A stretch of 64,000 nucleotides of DNA from Micromonospora radicis (GCF_003583405.1 NZ_QXEC01000008.1:124001-188000); one strand, 5' to 3'. Shown: positions 27,302-35,639, numbered from the stretch's first letter. A program made the numbers and translations. Notes: generated from the sequence alone by a model not told the origin.

Positions 27302-27418
27302 CTCTTCGTCTCCTTGGCTTCCGAAGCTGGCATTCCACCTCGCCGCGGCCATGGATGAGGTTGCGGCACGCCTGGACTTACCCCGGCACGGAGATCGCCA
27401 ATCGGGCAAGCTGGTGAC

Positions 27419-27976
27419 ATGAGGGACGCCGCGGTGCCGGAACGGACGCTCGTGCTGCTGCGACACGCCAAGGCCGAACCGCCCACGGCGGACGGTCCGG
27501 ACGTCGAACGCCGGCTGTCCGCGCGGGGGCGCGCCGACGCCGCGGCGGCCGGGGCCTGGCTGGCCCGGCACGGCCTGCTGCCGGAGGTGGTGCTCTGTTC
27601 GGCGGCGCTGCGGACCCGGCAGACCTGGCACGGCGTGGAGTTGGGCATGACCGGTTCGCCCCCGGAGGGCGGCCCGGCCGGCCCGGTGCCGATCGTCCGG
27701 TACGAGCCGGACGCGTACGAGGCGCACCCGGAGGATCTGCTGACGTTGGTCCGACGGGTCGAGCCGGACGTCGGCATCGTCCTACTGATCGCCCACAATC
27801 CCGGGATCTCGCTGTTGTCCGGGTTCCTCGATCCGTACCGGGCCGATCCGGACGGGCTGCGCACCAGTGACGTGGTGGTGCACCGCACCGCGTCGCCGTG
27901 GGCGGAACTGGCTCGGGACGCGGCGGCGATCGCCGTCCGGCACACCGCGCGCGGACGGCCCGAACCCGACGGCTGA
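27419..27976 (+). CDS. SixA-type histidine phosphatase family protein
   Basis: 185 residues from ATG 27419. Histidine-phosphatase motifs: 'TLVLLRHAKAEPP' (catalytic His of RHG/RHA), 'LCSAALRTRQTW' (Arg) and 'VLLIAHNPGISLLS' (second His). Short members like this are SixA-like and dephosphorylate phosphohistidine in signalling or phosphotransferase proteins, although actinobacterial substrates are not established. Soluble and cytoplasmic. It lies on the plus strand between two minus-strand DUF6458 paralogues, 117 bp from the first, divergent. Confidence 0.85.
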   Translation: MRDAAVPERTLVLLRHAKAEPPTADGPDVERRLSARGRADAAAAGAWLARHGLLPEVVLCSAALRTRQTWHGVELGMTGSPPEGGPAGPVPIVRYEPDAYEAHPEDLLTLVRRVEPDVGIVLLIAHNPGISLLSGFLDPYRADPDGLRTSDVVVHRTASPWAELARDAAAIAVRHTARGRPEPDG

Positions 27977-28014
27977 GCCGGCGCACCATCCGTCGATGGC
28001 ACACCGGCTCAGCC
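27971..28014. terminator. Terminator overlapping the SixA stop codon
   Basis: Arms GGCTGAGCCGG / CCGGCTCAGCC (27971-27981 and 28004-28014); the left arm includes the SixA stop, and an inner CCAT/ATGG pair extends the stem. It serves the convergent SixA and second DUF6458 genes. Confidence 0.65.
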
Positions 28015-28048
28015 GGTCGGGCTCGCCCGGTTCGGGCGGTCGGCCGCC

Positions 28049-28318
28049 TCAGCTCGGCGGCGCGGTCGGCGGCGGCGGGTCGGGCGGCGGCGGCATCATC
28101 GCCGTCGGATGAGACAGCCGGTTCTCCTCCACGATCAACGTCCGTGCCCGCTTGCGGCGATCCTGCCAGAACCAGAGCGTGGTGAGCAGAACGCCCAGTC
28201 CGGCCAGGATGAAGACCCAGCCGACCGCGCGTAGATCCACCCACCAGACGTTGGCCCGGATGGCGAAGGTCAGGATCGCACCGATGGCGATCAGGAAGAT
28301 CCCACTACCAATGCCCAT
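28049..28318 (-). CDS. DUF6458 family membrane protein (copy 2)
   Basis: 89 residues from ATG 28318. Same architecture as the copy at 27017: two transmembrane helices (GIGSGIFLIAIGAILTFAI, VGWVFILAGLGVLLTTLWFW) with 'RANVWWVDLRA' between them and a basic tail. This one ends in a Pro-rich segment (MMPPPPDPPPPTAPPS). Sequence identity in the membrane part is high but the tails differ completely, which suggests an old duplication with divergent cytoplasmic partners. Function unknown. Confidence 0.85.
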   Translation of the reverse strand: MGIGSGIFLIAIGAILTFAIRANVWWVDLRAVGWVFILAGLGVLLTTLWFWQDRRKRARTLIVEENRLSHPTAMMPPPPDPPPPTAPPS

Positions 28319-28596
28319 GTGCGCGGCACTCCCCCGTGCGGTTGCTTCTGGGCGTACTCTGACTGGCCCGCGACGGATACCCCGTCCGCCGCCGGGTTAC
28401 CCGCGCTGCCGCCCGGCGAACACCTCGGCCCGGATCGACACGGCGCCGCGCCGGGCGCGAACGGTGCCCGCCCGGCGGGCGGATCCTCGCCGCCGGGCGA
28501 GTCCCAGGGCAGCAGAAACCAATGAATCCCAGCGGGGCGGGGCAAACCACCCATCCCTCCGCCGTCGGGTCGTCGGCCCGCCAGGCGACGACGAAA
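28319..28596. other. Intergenic, no gene seen
   Basis: Between the second DUF6458 start and the terminator of the acyl-CoA dehydrogenase. Several short open frames exist, but none has both a ribosome-binding site and a plausible protein. It should contain the DUF6458 promoter; I could not single one out. Confidence 0.4.
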
Positions 28597-28626
28597 GCGG
28601 CCGGCGGGCTGATACCCGCCGGCCGC
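28597..28626 (-). terminator. Terminator of the acyl-CoA dehydrogenase gene
   Basis: Perfect 12-bp stem (GCGGCCGGCGGG with its complement, 28597-28608 / 28615-28626) and a 6-nt loop, 17 bp after the stop on the minus strand. Confidence 0.8.
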
Positions 28627-28643
28627 CGAGGTCGCGCTCCGGG

Positions 28644-30500
28644 TCAGAAGGCGTCTTCCGGAAGGTCCATGATGTCCAGCTCGGCGCCCTCGATGATGCG
28701 CCGGTCGGCACCGATGCGCGGCAACACCTCGCGGGAGAAGAACCGGGCGGCGGCCACCTTGCCGGTGTAGAACGCCTGGTCCGCCGTTGACACCTCGCCG
28801 GCCAGCGCGCGCAGCGCCACCTCGGCCTGCCGCTGCAGCAGCCAGCCGACGACCAGGTCACCGATCGCCAGCAGGAAGCGCCGGCTGCTCAGCCCCACCT
28901 TGTACAGCGCGCGGGTGTCGCCGCCCTGCGCCGCACCCAGCCAGCCGGTCAGTACGCCGAGCATGGCCTGGATCTCGGCGAGCGCCTTGCCGAGCGCCTG
29001 CCGCTCCTGCTTGAGCTGGCCGTTGCCGCCCTCGCTGGTGATGAACTCCTGGATCTCCCCGGCCACCGCCATCAGCGCCTTGCCGTTGTCCCGGACGATT
29101 TTCCGGAAGATCAGGTCGAGGCTCTGGATCGCCGTGGTGCCCTCGTACAGCGTGTCGATCTTCGCGTCCCGGACGTACTGCTCCAGCGGGTAGTCCTGGA
29201 GGAAGCCGGAGCCGCCGTAGGTCTGCAGCGACTCGTGCCCGAGCAGTTCGTACGCCCGCTCCGAACCGACCCCCTTGACCAGCGGCAGCAGCAGGTCGTT
29301 GACCCGCTTGGCGAGCTTGGTGGCCGGCTCGTCACCGGCGGCCTCGGCGATGGCTACCTTGTCCTGCCAGGAGGCGGTGTAGCAGACCAGCGCCCGCAGC
29401 CCCTCGGCGTACGACTTCTGCAGCAGCAGCGAGCGACGCACGTCGGGGTGGTGGGTGATGGTGACCCGGGGCGCGGTCTTGTCCGTCTGCTGGATCAGGT
29501 CGGCGCCCTGCACCCGGTTCTTGGCGTACTCCAGGGCGTTCAGGTAGCCGGTGGAGAGGGTGGCGATGGCCTTGGTGCCGACCAGCATCCGGGCGTACTC
29601 GATGATCATGAACATCTGCCGGATGCCGTCGTGCTTGTCGCCCATCAGCCAGCCCTTGGCCGGTACGCCGTGCTCACCGAAGGTCAGCTCGCAGGTGTTG
29701 GAGACCTTCAGGCCCATCTTGTGCTCGACGTTCGTGGCGTAGACGCCGTTGCGCTCGCCCAACTCGCCGGTGTTCTCGTCGAAGTGGAACTTCGGGACCA
29801 CGAAGAGCGACAACCCCTTGGTGCCGGGACCACCGACGCCCTCGACCCCGACCGGACGGGCCAGCACGTAGTGGACGATGTTGTCGCTCAGGTCGTGCTC
29901 ACCGGAGGTGATGAAGCGCTTGACGCCCTCGATGTGCCACGAGCCGTCCGGCTGCGGGATGGCCCGGGCCCGCCCGGCGCCGACGTCCGAACCGGCGTCC
30001 GGCTCGGTGAGCACCATGGTCGAGCCCCACTGCCTGTCGATGAACAGATTGGCCCACTTCTTCTGCCGCTCGGTGCCCTCGACGTGCAGCACGTGCGCGA
30101 AGGACGGGCCGGAGGCGTACATCCAGACCGGGGCGTTCGAGCCGAGCACCAGCTCGGCGAGGGCCCACCACAGCGCCCGCGGCGCGTTGGTGCCGCCCAG
30201 CGCCGGGGGAAGGTCCAGGCGCCAGAACTCGGAATCCATGAACGCCTGGTACGACTTCTTGAACGACTCCGGTAGCGGCGCGGTGTGCGTGGCCGGGTCG
30301 AAGACCGGTGGGTTGCGGTCGCTGTCGGTGTAGCTGGCGGCCAGGTCCTCGCGCGCCAGCCGGTCCATCTCGGCGAGGAAGCTCCGCGCGGTGTCGACAT
30401 CGAGTTCGGAGTACGGCTCCTGGCCGAACGCCCGGTCCGCTCCGAAGACCTCGAACAGGTTGAACTCGAGATCCCGAAGGTTGCTCTTGTAGTGGGTCAT
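28644..30500 (-). CDS. fadE: Acyl-CoA dehydrogenase, long (about 600-residue) FadE type
   Basis: 618 residues from ATG 30500. Compared with 380-residue enzymes it has an N-terminal extension (about 80 residues, [20 protein letters not shown]) and a C-terminal helical domain of about 130 residues, as in mycobacterial FadE5-type and Pseudomonas long-chain enzymes. FAD and substrate motifs: '[13 protein letters not shown]', '[11 protein letters not shown]' and the catalytic-Glu region '[16 protein letters not shown]'. It catalyses the first step of beta-oxidation and passes electrons to ETF. Two palindromic operator-like sites lie 27-67 bp upstream. The 16-bp one is nearly identical to a site upstream of etfD in this window. 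Confidence 0.93.
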   Translation of the reverse strand: MTHYKSNLRDLEFNLFEVFGADRAFGQEPYSELDVDTARSFLAEMDRLAREDLAASYTDSDRNPPVFDPATHTAPLPESFKKSYQAFMDSEFWRLDLPPALGGTNAPRALWWALAELVLGSNAPVWMYASGPSFAHVLHVEGTERQKKWANLFIDRQWGSTMVLTEPDAGSDVGAGRARAIPQPDGSWHIEGVKRFITSGEHDLSDNIVHYVLARPVGVEGVGGPGTKGLSLFVVPKFHFDENTGELGERNGVYATNVEHKMGLKVSNTCELTFGEHGVPAKGWLMGDKHDGIRQMFMIIEYARMLVGTKAIATLSTGYLNALEYAKNRVQGADLIQQTDKTAPRVTITHHPDVRRSLLLQKSYAEGLRALVCYTASWQDKVAIAEAAGDEPATKLAKRVNDLLLPLVKGVGSERAYELLGHESLQTYGGSGFLQDYPLEQYVRDAKIDTLYEGTTAIQSLDLIFRKIVRDNGKALMAVAGEIQEFITSEGGNGQLKQERQALGKALAEIQAMLGVLTGWLGAAQGGDTRALYKVGLSSRRFLLAIGDLVVGWLLQRQAEVALRALAGEVSTADQAFYTGKVAAARFFSREVLPRIGADRRIIEGAELDIMDLPEDAF

Positions 30501-30526
30501 GTCGCTGGCCCCGCTTCCGGACAGGT

Positions 30527-30567
30527 GTTACCGATCAGTAACCACGACTGTATTACTCATGGGTAGA
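30527..30567 (-). promoter_or_regulatory. Tandem TTAC-N6-GTAA operators upstream of fadE
   Basis: Site 1 at 30527-30542 is GTTACCGATCAGTAAC. Site 2 at 30552-30567 is a weaker copy (TTAC-N6-GTAG). Their centres are 25 bp apart. A site of the same form, GTTACCCAGCAGTAAC, is found upstream of etfD at 44113-44128. Probable target of a TetR- or GntR-type regulator of fatty-acid oxidation. Confidence 0.65.
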
Positions 30568-30638
30568 CAGCGACAAGCCGCCGACCGAAGTGACGGCGAT
30601 TACACACCTGTGGTTCGGGTGCCGCTCCGGCGGGCCGG

Positions 30639-31766
30639 TCAGCCCTCCGTCGCGCCGACCTCCCAGCTCGGCACCGCCGCGGTCGCGGCGCTCGGCGTAC
30701 CGGTGTACTCCATCAACACCAGCGCGATGTCGTCGTCGAGCCGGCCGTTCACCCACTCGACCAGGGCGGTCTCCAGCGAGGCCAGCCCGTCGGCGACCGT
30801 ACCGTGGCCGAGCAGGCGCCAGGCCCGGTCGGCGGTGGGGAAGAACTCGCCGTCCCGGCGGGCCTCGCCGAGCCCGTCGGTGAAGAGCAACAGCCGGTCG
30901 CCCGGCTCCAACCGCTCGACCCGGGTCCGGACCACCGGCATGAACCCCAGCGGGGGCGCCGGAGCCGGCGGTTCGAGCGAGATCACCGCGCCACCGCGGA
31001 GCAGCAGCGGGGCCGGATGGCCGCAGTTCACGATGGTGAGCGTGCCGCCCCGCTCCTCCACCAGCGCCGCGGTCACGAAGTCCTCGTCGCCGACGTTGCG
31101 GGCCACCGCGCGATCCAGGTCCGCCACCACGGCCCGCAGGTCGGCCCGTTCGTACGCCACGTGCCGGTACGAGCCCAACACGATGCTGGCCAGCCGGACC
31201 GCCTCCAGGCCCTTGCCGCGCACGTCTCCGATGATCATGCGTACGCCGTAGGGGGTCTCGATCGCCTCGTACAGGTCGCCGCCGATCTCGGCGGTGGCCT
31301 TCGAGGAGATGTACCGCCCGGCCACCGACAGGGCACCGACCCGGGGGCCGAGCGGGCGCAGCACCGCCTGCTGGGCCACCGCCGCGAGCTTGGACAACTC
31401 GGCGATCTGCTGGGCCTGCCGTTCCCGTACCGAGGCCACCACCGCCGCGATCCCGGTGCCCAGCACGATGCCGACCACGGCGACCGCGGTGGAGACCGCC
31501 ACCATCGGCTCGGCCAGGGCGAAGGCGACCCCGAGCAGGGACGCGGCGGCACCGACCCCGAGCACCACCCGCCAGGAGGCCAACGCCGCGGCCAGGAACG
31601 GGGCGGCGGCCATCAAGGCGACATAGTTCGCCGCGCGGCCGTCCGCCAACTCCACCGCCGAGACGATCCCGAGCAGGACGAGGGCCGCGCCGAGGCCGGC
31701 GCGGGATCCAGGGCTCAGCGGGCTACGGCCCGGCTGGAGGAGTCGCGTACGTACATCCGACAGCAT
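30639..31766 (-). CDS. Membrane-anchored SpoIIE-type (PP2C) serine phosphatase
   Basis: 375 residues from ATG 31766 (MLSDVRTRLLQ). An upstream in-frame start at 31862 would add 32 residues, but no good ribosome-binding site decides it. Four hydrophobic helices (for example LGAALVLLGIVSAVELA, VVLGVGAAASLLGVAFALA, AVVGIVLGTGIAAVVAS) precede a coiled-coil linker. The PPM catalytic domain has 'EIGGDLYEAIETPYGVRMIIGDVRGKGLEA', 'FVTAALVEERGGTLTIVNCGHPAPLLL' and 'GDRLLLFTDGLGEARR'; the Mg/Mn-binding Asp residues are in place. Such phosphatases usually act on anti-sigma-factor antagonists. None is encoded next to it, so the partner is elsewhere. Confidence 0.9.
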   Translation of the reverse strand: MLSDVRTRLLQPGRSPLSPGSRAGLGAALVLLGIVSAVELADGRAANYVALMAAAPFLAAALASWRVVLGVGAAASLLGVAFALAEPMVAVSTAVAVVGIVLGTGIAAVVASVRERQAQQIAELSKLAAVAQQAVLRPLGPRVGALSVAGRYISSKATAEIGGDLYEAIETPYGVRMIIGDVRGKGLEAVRLASIVLGSYRHVAYERADLRAVVADLDRAVARNVGDEDFVTAALVEERGGTLTIVNCGHPAPLLLRGGAVISLEPPAPAPPLGFMPVVRTRVERLEPGDRLLLFTDGLGEARRDGEFFPTADRAWRLLGHGTVADGLASLETALVEWVNGRLDDDIALVLMEYTGTPSAATAAVPSWEVGATEG

Positions 31767-31866
31767 GCCCGATGGACCTGAACGAAAGAACGAACCTGGC
31801 CCGTAGTACGAGCGGGATCTGGCCGCGAGGATCGCGGCGCGAAGCCGATCGCCGGCCCGCACCGGC

Positions 31867-32508
31867 TCAGCCGAGCACCTCGTACCGGACCTCGATGTGA
31901 CCGAGGTCGAGCGAGGCGATCTCGGCGAAGGCGGCCCGGGACAGGTCCAGGCAACGTCCGTCGATGAACGGCCCCCGGTCGTTGATCCGGACGGTGATCG
32001 ACTTTCCGTTGGCCGGATTCGTCACCCGGACCTTGGTGTCGAACGGCAGCGTCTTGTGGGCGGCCGTCATCGCCTCCGGGTTGAACGTCTCGCCGTTCGC
32101 GGTCATCTGGCCCTGCCAGTAGAAGGAGGCGCCGCACGAGCCGGTGTCGACCACCGGGCGCGCGGTCGTCTTCTTCGCCGTCGGCGTCGGCGTGGGGCTG
32201 GACGTACGCGGCTTGCCACGCGAGGCCGCCTGGGCGGTGCGACTCGGCGTCGGGCTCGCCTTCGCGCTCGGCGACGAGGTGGGGCTCGGCGACGCGCTGG
32301 CGCTCACGCTCGGCGATCCGCTCGCCAGGTCGGCCGGGTCCAGGGTGGGCGAGAGGTCGATCGCCGCCGGCCGGACCGGCTCCGATCCGGCGGTCAGTCG
32401 TACGGCGCCGACGGTACCCCCGACGGCGAGAGCGACGGCCACCACGGCGCTGGCCGTGATACCGGCCGGCGACGTGATCCTGCGGGTACGGGTGTGCCTA
32501 CCTGTCAC
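31867..32508 (-). CDS. rlpA: RlpA-like double-psi beta-barrel protein
   Basis: 213 residues from GTG 32508. An N-terminal basic stretch and one hydrophobic segment (ITASAVVAVALAVGGTVGAV) give a signal anchor. A Ser/Pro/Thr-rich linker of about 70 residues follows, then the C-terminal RlpA domain (about 125-213: CGASFYWQGQMTANGETFNP, MTAAHKTLPFDTKVRVTN, VRINDRGPFIDGRCLDLS). The Asp in 'NDRGPF' is the catalytic acid of RlpA lytic transglycosylases, which cut naked glycan strands at septa. The cell-wall role is inferred from the family. It has a promoter-like TTGACT - 18 bp - TTATGG at 32548-32577. Confidence 0.85.
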   Translation of the reverse strand: MTGRHTRTRRITSPAGITASAVVAVALAVGGTVGAVRLTAGSEPVRPAAIDLSPTLDPADLASGSPSVSASASPSPTSSPSAKASPTPSRTAQAASRGKPRTSSPTPTPTAKKTTARPVVDTGSCGASFYWQGQMTANGETFNPEAMTAAHKTLPFDTKVRVTNPANGKSITVRINDRGPFIDGRCLDLSRAAFAEIASLDLGHIEVRYEVLG

Positions 32509-32547
32509 CGGCCCGGTCCTTTCCTCTGCGGATCAAATCGGGTCGGA

Positions 32548-32577
32548 CCATAACGAGAGAAGCACTTCGGAAGTCAA
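32548..32577 (-). promoter_or_regulatory. Putative rlpA promoter
   Basis: On the minus strand, -35 TTGACT (32572-32577), 18-bp spacer, -10 TTATGG (32548-32553), ending about 40 nt before the GTG start. A perfect 12-bp palindrome CCGCAATTGCGG lies further upstream at 32597-32608. Confidence 0.5.
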
Positions 32578-32652
32578 CGTGATCATGATGATATGGCCGC
32601 AATTGCGGTGATACGTGAAGCCGATCATCCGATCCGTGCTGGTCCGCGCGGC

Positions 32653-32713
32653 CCGCCGCCCGGTCCATCGCCCCGGCCCGCCGCCCGGTCCGCCGCCCGG
32701 TCCGCCGCCCGGT
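32653..32713 (+). repeat. 12-bp repeats (CCGCCGCCCGGT) upstream of a phosphoribosyltransferase gene
   Basis: Three perfect tandem copies at 32678-32713 and one more at 32653-32664. The first copy and the last tandem copy are both followed by CCATCG. The block ends 36 bp before the start codon, within the expected 5' leader. Confidence 0.7.
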
Positions 32714-32749
32714 CCATCGGCCGGCTCCTGGACAGCGGAGGATGGAGGC

Positions 32750-33301
32750 ATGTCCGCCGCGCTGAGGAGACGCCTCGTCGAACTGTTCGCCTGGGTCGAT
32801 CCCGGACCGGAGACGAGTCACCTGGTCAGCGACGTGACCGGCTGGTGGCGGGATCCGGTGGTCCTCGCGGCGCTCGGTCCCGCCTTGGTCGCGCCCTTCC
32901 GGTCGGCCCGGCCCACCGTGGTCGTCGCGCCGGCCGTCACCGGCTTCCTGCTCGGCCCGCTCGCCGCCACCGCGCTGGGCGTGGGATTCGTCCCGGCACA
33001 CAAGCCGGGCGACGGTCGACTACCGGCCGGACCGCTGACCTGGGCGCAGAGCCCACCCGACTTCCGTGGCCGCAGCGTCGACCTGGCGATCCGGGACCGG
33101 CACCTCGGCCCGGGCGACCGGGTACTGCTGGTGGACGACTGGGTCGCCACCGCCGCCCAGGTCCGCGCCGTGTACGAGATCTGTGCCGCCCGAGGTGCCG
33201 AGCCGCTGGGCACCTCAGCCGTGGTCGCCGCCTGCCCGCCCGCCGTCACCACCGAGTTACGCGTCCACGGCCTGCTGACCGATGCCGACCTGCCGGACTG
33301 A
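32750..33301 (+). CDS. Phosphoribosyltransferase-like protein
   Basis: 183 residues from ATG 32750, preceded by GGAGGATGGAGG. Type I PRTase fold: the PRPP-binding loop is 'RVLLVDDWVATAAQVRAVYEI' (VLLVDD-x-A/G-T-x-T-like) and the N-terminal hood includes 'VVVAPAVTGFLLGPLAATALGVGFVPAHKPG', like adenine phosphoribosyltransferase. The canonical [ST]G after VDD is WVAT here, a departure seen in orphan PRTase-like proteins. The base or other acceptor is not clear; it may salvage a purine or act as a regulator. It converges with the hydrolase gene across the 14-bp repeat array. Confidence 0.75.
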   Translation: MSAALRRRLVELFAWVDPGPETSHLVSDVTGWWRDPVVLAALGPALVAPFRSARPTVVVAPAVTGFLLGPLAATALGVGFVPAHKPGDGRLPAGPLTWAQSPPDFRGRSVDLAIRDRHLGPGDRVLLVDDWVATAAQVRAVYEICAARGAEPLGTSAVVAACPPAVTTELRVHGLLTDADLPD

Positions 33302-33387
33302 ACGGGCCACTGGGCCGGGCCGGCCGTGATCGTCCGCGCGGCCAACGACGTCCAGGCCCGGCAGGGCGTCCGCCCGGCCACCGGACC

Positions 33388-33524
33388 GGGCCGTTCAGGC
33401 CGGGCCGTTCAGGCCGGGCCGTTCAGGCCGGGCCGTTCAGGCCGGGCCGTTCAGGCCGGGCCGTTCAGGCCGGGCCGTTCAGGCCGGGCCGTTCAGGCCG
33501 GGCCGTTCAGGCCGGGCCGTTCAG
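33388..33524. repeat. 14-bp minisatellite, 9 full copies plus one partial
   Basis: The unit GGGCCGTTCAGGCC repeats at an exact 14-bp period from 33388; the tenth copy breaks off after GGGCCGTTCAG and contains the stop codon of the minus-strand hydrolase gene. Copies are identical. Each unit carries GGCC-N5-GGCC, so it can form a small hairpin. Because 14 is not a multiple of 3, it cannot code for a simple repeat in one frame. The sequence CTGAACGGGCC at the end of the upstream gene (33298-33308) resembles the unit in inverted orientation. Confidence 0.95.
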
Positions 33525-34036
33525 CGGACGAAGTCCTCCACCACCGTGCAGACCCGGCCCAGCGCCTCCGCGGAGCGGGCCAGCGGACCCGGCACCATCA
33601 ACGCGTGGTCGGCGCCCGGGATCTCCAGCACGTGCGGGGTCAGCCGGCGGGCCGTCGCGCCGTCCCAGGACGAGTCGGCCGTACCGCCGACCAGGATGAA
33701 CGGTGCCGTGGCGCGGCGCAGCGCGTCGACCACCTCGCCTCGGTGCAGCAGCGGGGTGAGCCAGACGGCGGGCAGCCCCCGATTGACCGCCAGCGGTGCG
33801 GCCAGCGTGCCGAGCGACTTGCCGACCAGCAGGTCGGTGCGCTCGGCAAGGGTCGGCGCCACCTGGTCGCAGACCCACCTGCCGATGGTCTCCACATCGA
33901 AGTCCTCCGGCACCTGCCAGGAGATCCCGTGCAGCCCGAAGCCGGCCCGGCGCAGCGCCTCACCCAGGTAGAGGAAGAGAGGGTACCGGGTGTCGTAACC
34001 CCGGCCCGGGATGAGCACCGCACGTCGGTCCGCCAT
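33521..34036 (-). CDS. Small alpha/beta hydrolase (RBBP9/KAN-like)
   Basis: 171 residues. ATG 34036 is chosen because GAAGGAG lies 6 nt before it; starts at 34042 or 34060 are possible. Compact alpha/beta hydrolase: 'RRAVLIPGRGYDTRYPLFLYLGEAL' (oxyanion loop), nucleophile elbow 'LLVGKSLGTLAAPLAVN' with Ser in GKSLG, 'FILVGGTADSSWDG' supplying the acid and 'EIPGADHALMVPG' the His. The triad is complete, so it is probably an active esterase or thioesterase; substrate unknown. Its stop codon lies inside the last partial copy of the 14-bp minisatellite, so array expansion or contraction takes place at its 3' end. Confidence 0.82.
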   Translation of the reverse strand: MADRRAVLIPGRGYDTRYPLFLYLGEALRRAGFGLHGISWQVPEDFDVETIGRWVCDQVAPTLAERTDLLVGKSLGTLAAPLAVNRGLPAVWLTPLLHRGEVVDALRRATAPFILVGGTADSSWDGATARRLTPHVLEIPGADHALMVPGPLARSAEALGRVCTVVEDFVR

Positions 34037-34141
34037 GGACATCTCCTTCTTGTCGGGCATCGACCGTACCCCCGGGGAGGGCGTGGCGGCATGACCGAAG
34101 CGTCACCCGGCGCTCGCCGACCGGCCGGTACCCTCGACAGG

Positions 34142-34573
34142 ATGTGGCCACGGATCGGCGCACTGCGCACCCTTGCCCTCGGCACCCCCGGCGAGCTGCG
34201 CGCGAACCTCAACACCCTGGTACTGAACGGGCTGAAGACCGCAACCGCCGGGCTGCTCGACGAGTACGCCACGGAGGGCGAGGAACTGGAGCAGGTCGGC
34301 GAGCGGCTGGCCCTCGTCGACGACCAGGACGCGCTGGTCGGCGTCGTCGAGGTGACCGGTGTGCAGGTGACCCGGTTTGCCGAAGTTCCCTGGGAGTTCG
34401 CGCGTGCGGAGGGCGAGGGCGAGCGTTCGATCGAGGAGTGGCGCGCCGGCCACGCCGCCTACTGGGCCCGGCTCGGCACTCCGGTCACCGACACCACCGA
34501 GGTCGTCTGCGTCCGCTTCCGGCTGGTTTCCGCCGGTGCCGGCGGTGTCGCCACCGGCGACCTCGGCACCTGA
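34142..34573 (+). CDS. ASCH-domain protein
   Basis: 143 residues from ATG 34142; the in-frame ATG at 34091 would add 17 residues (MTEASPGARRPAGTLDR) and cannot be excluded. The ASCH/PUA-like core is seen in 'LNTLVLNGLKTATAGLLDEYATEGEELEQVGERLALVDDQDALVGVVEVTGVQVTRFAEVPWEFA', with the acidic 'EGEGERSIEEWRAGHAAYWARLG' segment and the closing 'VVCVRFRLV'. ASCH proteins bind RNA or act as amidohydrolases on modified nucleosides (YqfB). Cytoplasmic. It converges, with a 21-bp gap, on the luciferase-like oxidoreductase. Confidence 0.85.
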   Translation: MWPRIGALRTLALGTPGELRANLNTLVLNGLKTATAGLLDEYATEGEELEQVGERLALVDDQDALVGVVEVTGVQVTRFAEVPWEFARAEGEGERSIEEWRAGHAAYWARLGTPVTDTTEVVCVRFRLVSAGAGGVATGDLGT

Positions 34574-34594
34574 CGCGACCCTCCAACCCTCCGG

Positions 34595-35473
34595 TCAGCC
34601 GCGCAGCTCGGGCAGCAGGCGGGTGGCGACGTCCGCCAGGACCGCCTCGTCACCGGTGTACCAGCTGCTCTCCCGGGGCCAGTGCGTGATCACGTCGGTG
34701 AAGCCCAGCTCGGCGGCCCGACCGACCTGGTCGGCGAAGAACTGGGCGCTGCTCAGCGAGAAGACGGGTGCCCCGTCCAGCGAGAGGTAACGGTCCAGGC
34801 CGGTCGGCTCGCGTCCCTCGGCGGCCAGCGTCGTGTCGAGCCGCTCCGCCAGCTCGGCGACCCCGGCCCACCATCCGTCCAGATCGTCGCCGCCCGCCCC
34901 GTAGGTCACCCAGCCCTGCCCGAACCGGGCGGCCAGCCGGATCGACCGCGGACCGTTGGCGGCCATCACGAACGGCACCCGAGGTCGCTGCACGCAGCCG
35001 GGGTTGTTGCGGGCGCCCACCGCCGCGAACCAGTCACCCCGCCAGGTGGTGCCGTCCTCCCGCAGGATCGCGTCGAGCAACTCGGTGAACTCGGCGAACC
35101 GGTCCACCCGCTGCCGCGGCGGCAGCGTCTCGCCGCCGAGCACCGCCGAGTCGAAGCCGATGCCGCCCGCCCCCAACCCGAGCAGCACCCGCCCGTCGGA
35201 GACGTCGTCGAGCGCGGTCACCTGCCGGGCGAACGCCGCCGGGTGCCGGAAGTTCGGGGACGCCACCAGCGTGCCGAGCCGGATCCGGGAGGTGACCGTC
35301 GCGGCGGCGGTCAACGTACCCATCGAGTCGAACCACGGCCCGTCCACCAGATCCCGCCAGCCCAGGTGGTCGTACGTCCAGGCATGGTCGAAGCCCCACT
35401 CGTCGGCCTGCTGCCAGCGGTGCCGGGCCACCGACCAGCGCTGATCGGGCAGAATCACGATGCCAATCCGCAT
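34595..35473 (-). CDS. LLM-class flavin/F420-dependent oxidoreductase
   Basis: 292 residues from ATG 35473. TIM-barrel luciferase-like monooxygenase: 'MRIGIVILPDQRWSVARHRWQQADEWGFDHAWTYDH', 'TSRIRLGTLVASPNFRHPAAFARQVTALDDVSDGRVLLGLGAGG' and 'PFVMAANGPRSIRLAARFGQGWV' are typical of the F420-using branch common in actinobacteria. It probably uses reduced F420 (or FMN) to reduce or oxygenate an unknown substrate. Length is normal. It stands alone between convergent ASCH and a divergent small gene. Confidence 0.88.
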   Translation of the reverse strand: MRIGIVILPDQRWSVARHRWQQADEWGFDHAWTYDHLGWRDLVDGPWFDSMGTLTAAATVTSRIRLGTLVASPNFRHPAAFARQVTALDDVSDGRVLLGLGAGGIGFDSAVLGGETLPPRQRVDRFAEFTELLDAILREDGTTWRGDWFAAVGARNNPGCVQRPRVPFVMAANGPRSIRLAARFGQGWVTYGAGGDDLDGWWAGVAELAERLDTTLAAEGREPTGLDRYLSLDGAPVFSLSSAQFFADQVGRAAELGFTDVITHWPRESSWYTGDEAVLADVATRLLPELRG

Positions 35474-35521
35474 GCCCGCCAGGGTACGGCTCCGATCCGC
35501 CCCGACCGGCGCCGCGCGGAG

Positions 35522-35638
35522 TCAGCCCTGCCCACGCTTGCGTCGGCTCGCCCAGACGCCAGCCGCCACCGCCGCCGTTATCGGCAGCAGGCAGCACAGG
35601 CTGAGCAGGAACAAGTGCCAAGGCTTGATCGCACCCAC
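35522..35638 (-). CDS. 38-residue single-pass membrane peptide
   Basis: GTG 35638 to TGA at 35522. The product begins MGAIKPWHLFLLSLCCLLPI, continues with TAAVAAGVWASRRKRGQG, and ends there: a short polar start, one transmembrane helix and a basic tail. The 'IKPWHL' beginning is a familiar start of small actinobacterial membrane peptides. It lies 48 bp upstream of, and in the same direction as, the LLM oxidoreductase, so the two may be co-transcribed. Its 5' leader on the minus strand is the G-rich tract at 35640-35700. No ribosome-binding site is strong, which lowers confidence. Confidence 0.6.
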   Translation of the reverse strand: MGAIKPWHLFLLSLCCLLPITAAVAAGVWASRRKRGQG

Positions 35639-35639
35639 A

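Noticed and set aside
28522..28770. Small plus-strand frames between the DUF6458 and fadE genes
   Set aside because: They overlap the fadE terminator and 3' end, lack a ribosome-binding site and encode no plausible protein.
33388..33524. CRISPR-like regular array
   Set aside because: Units are 14 bp, directly adjacent with no spacers, and no cas genes are present; it is a minisatellite.
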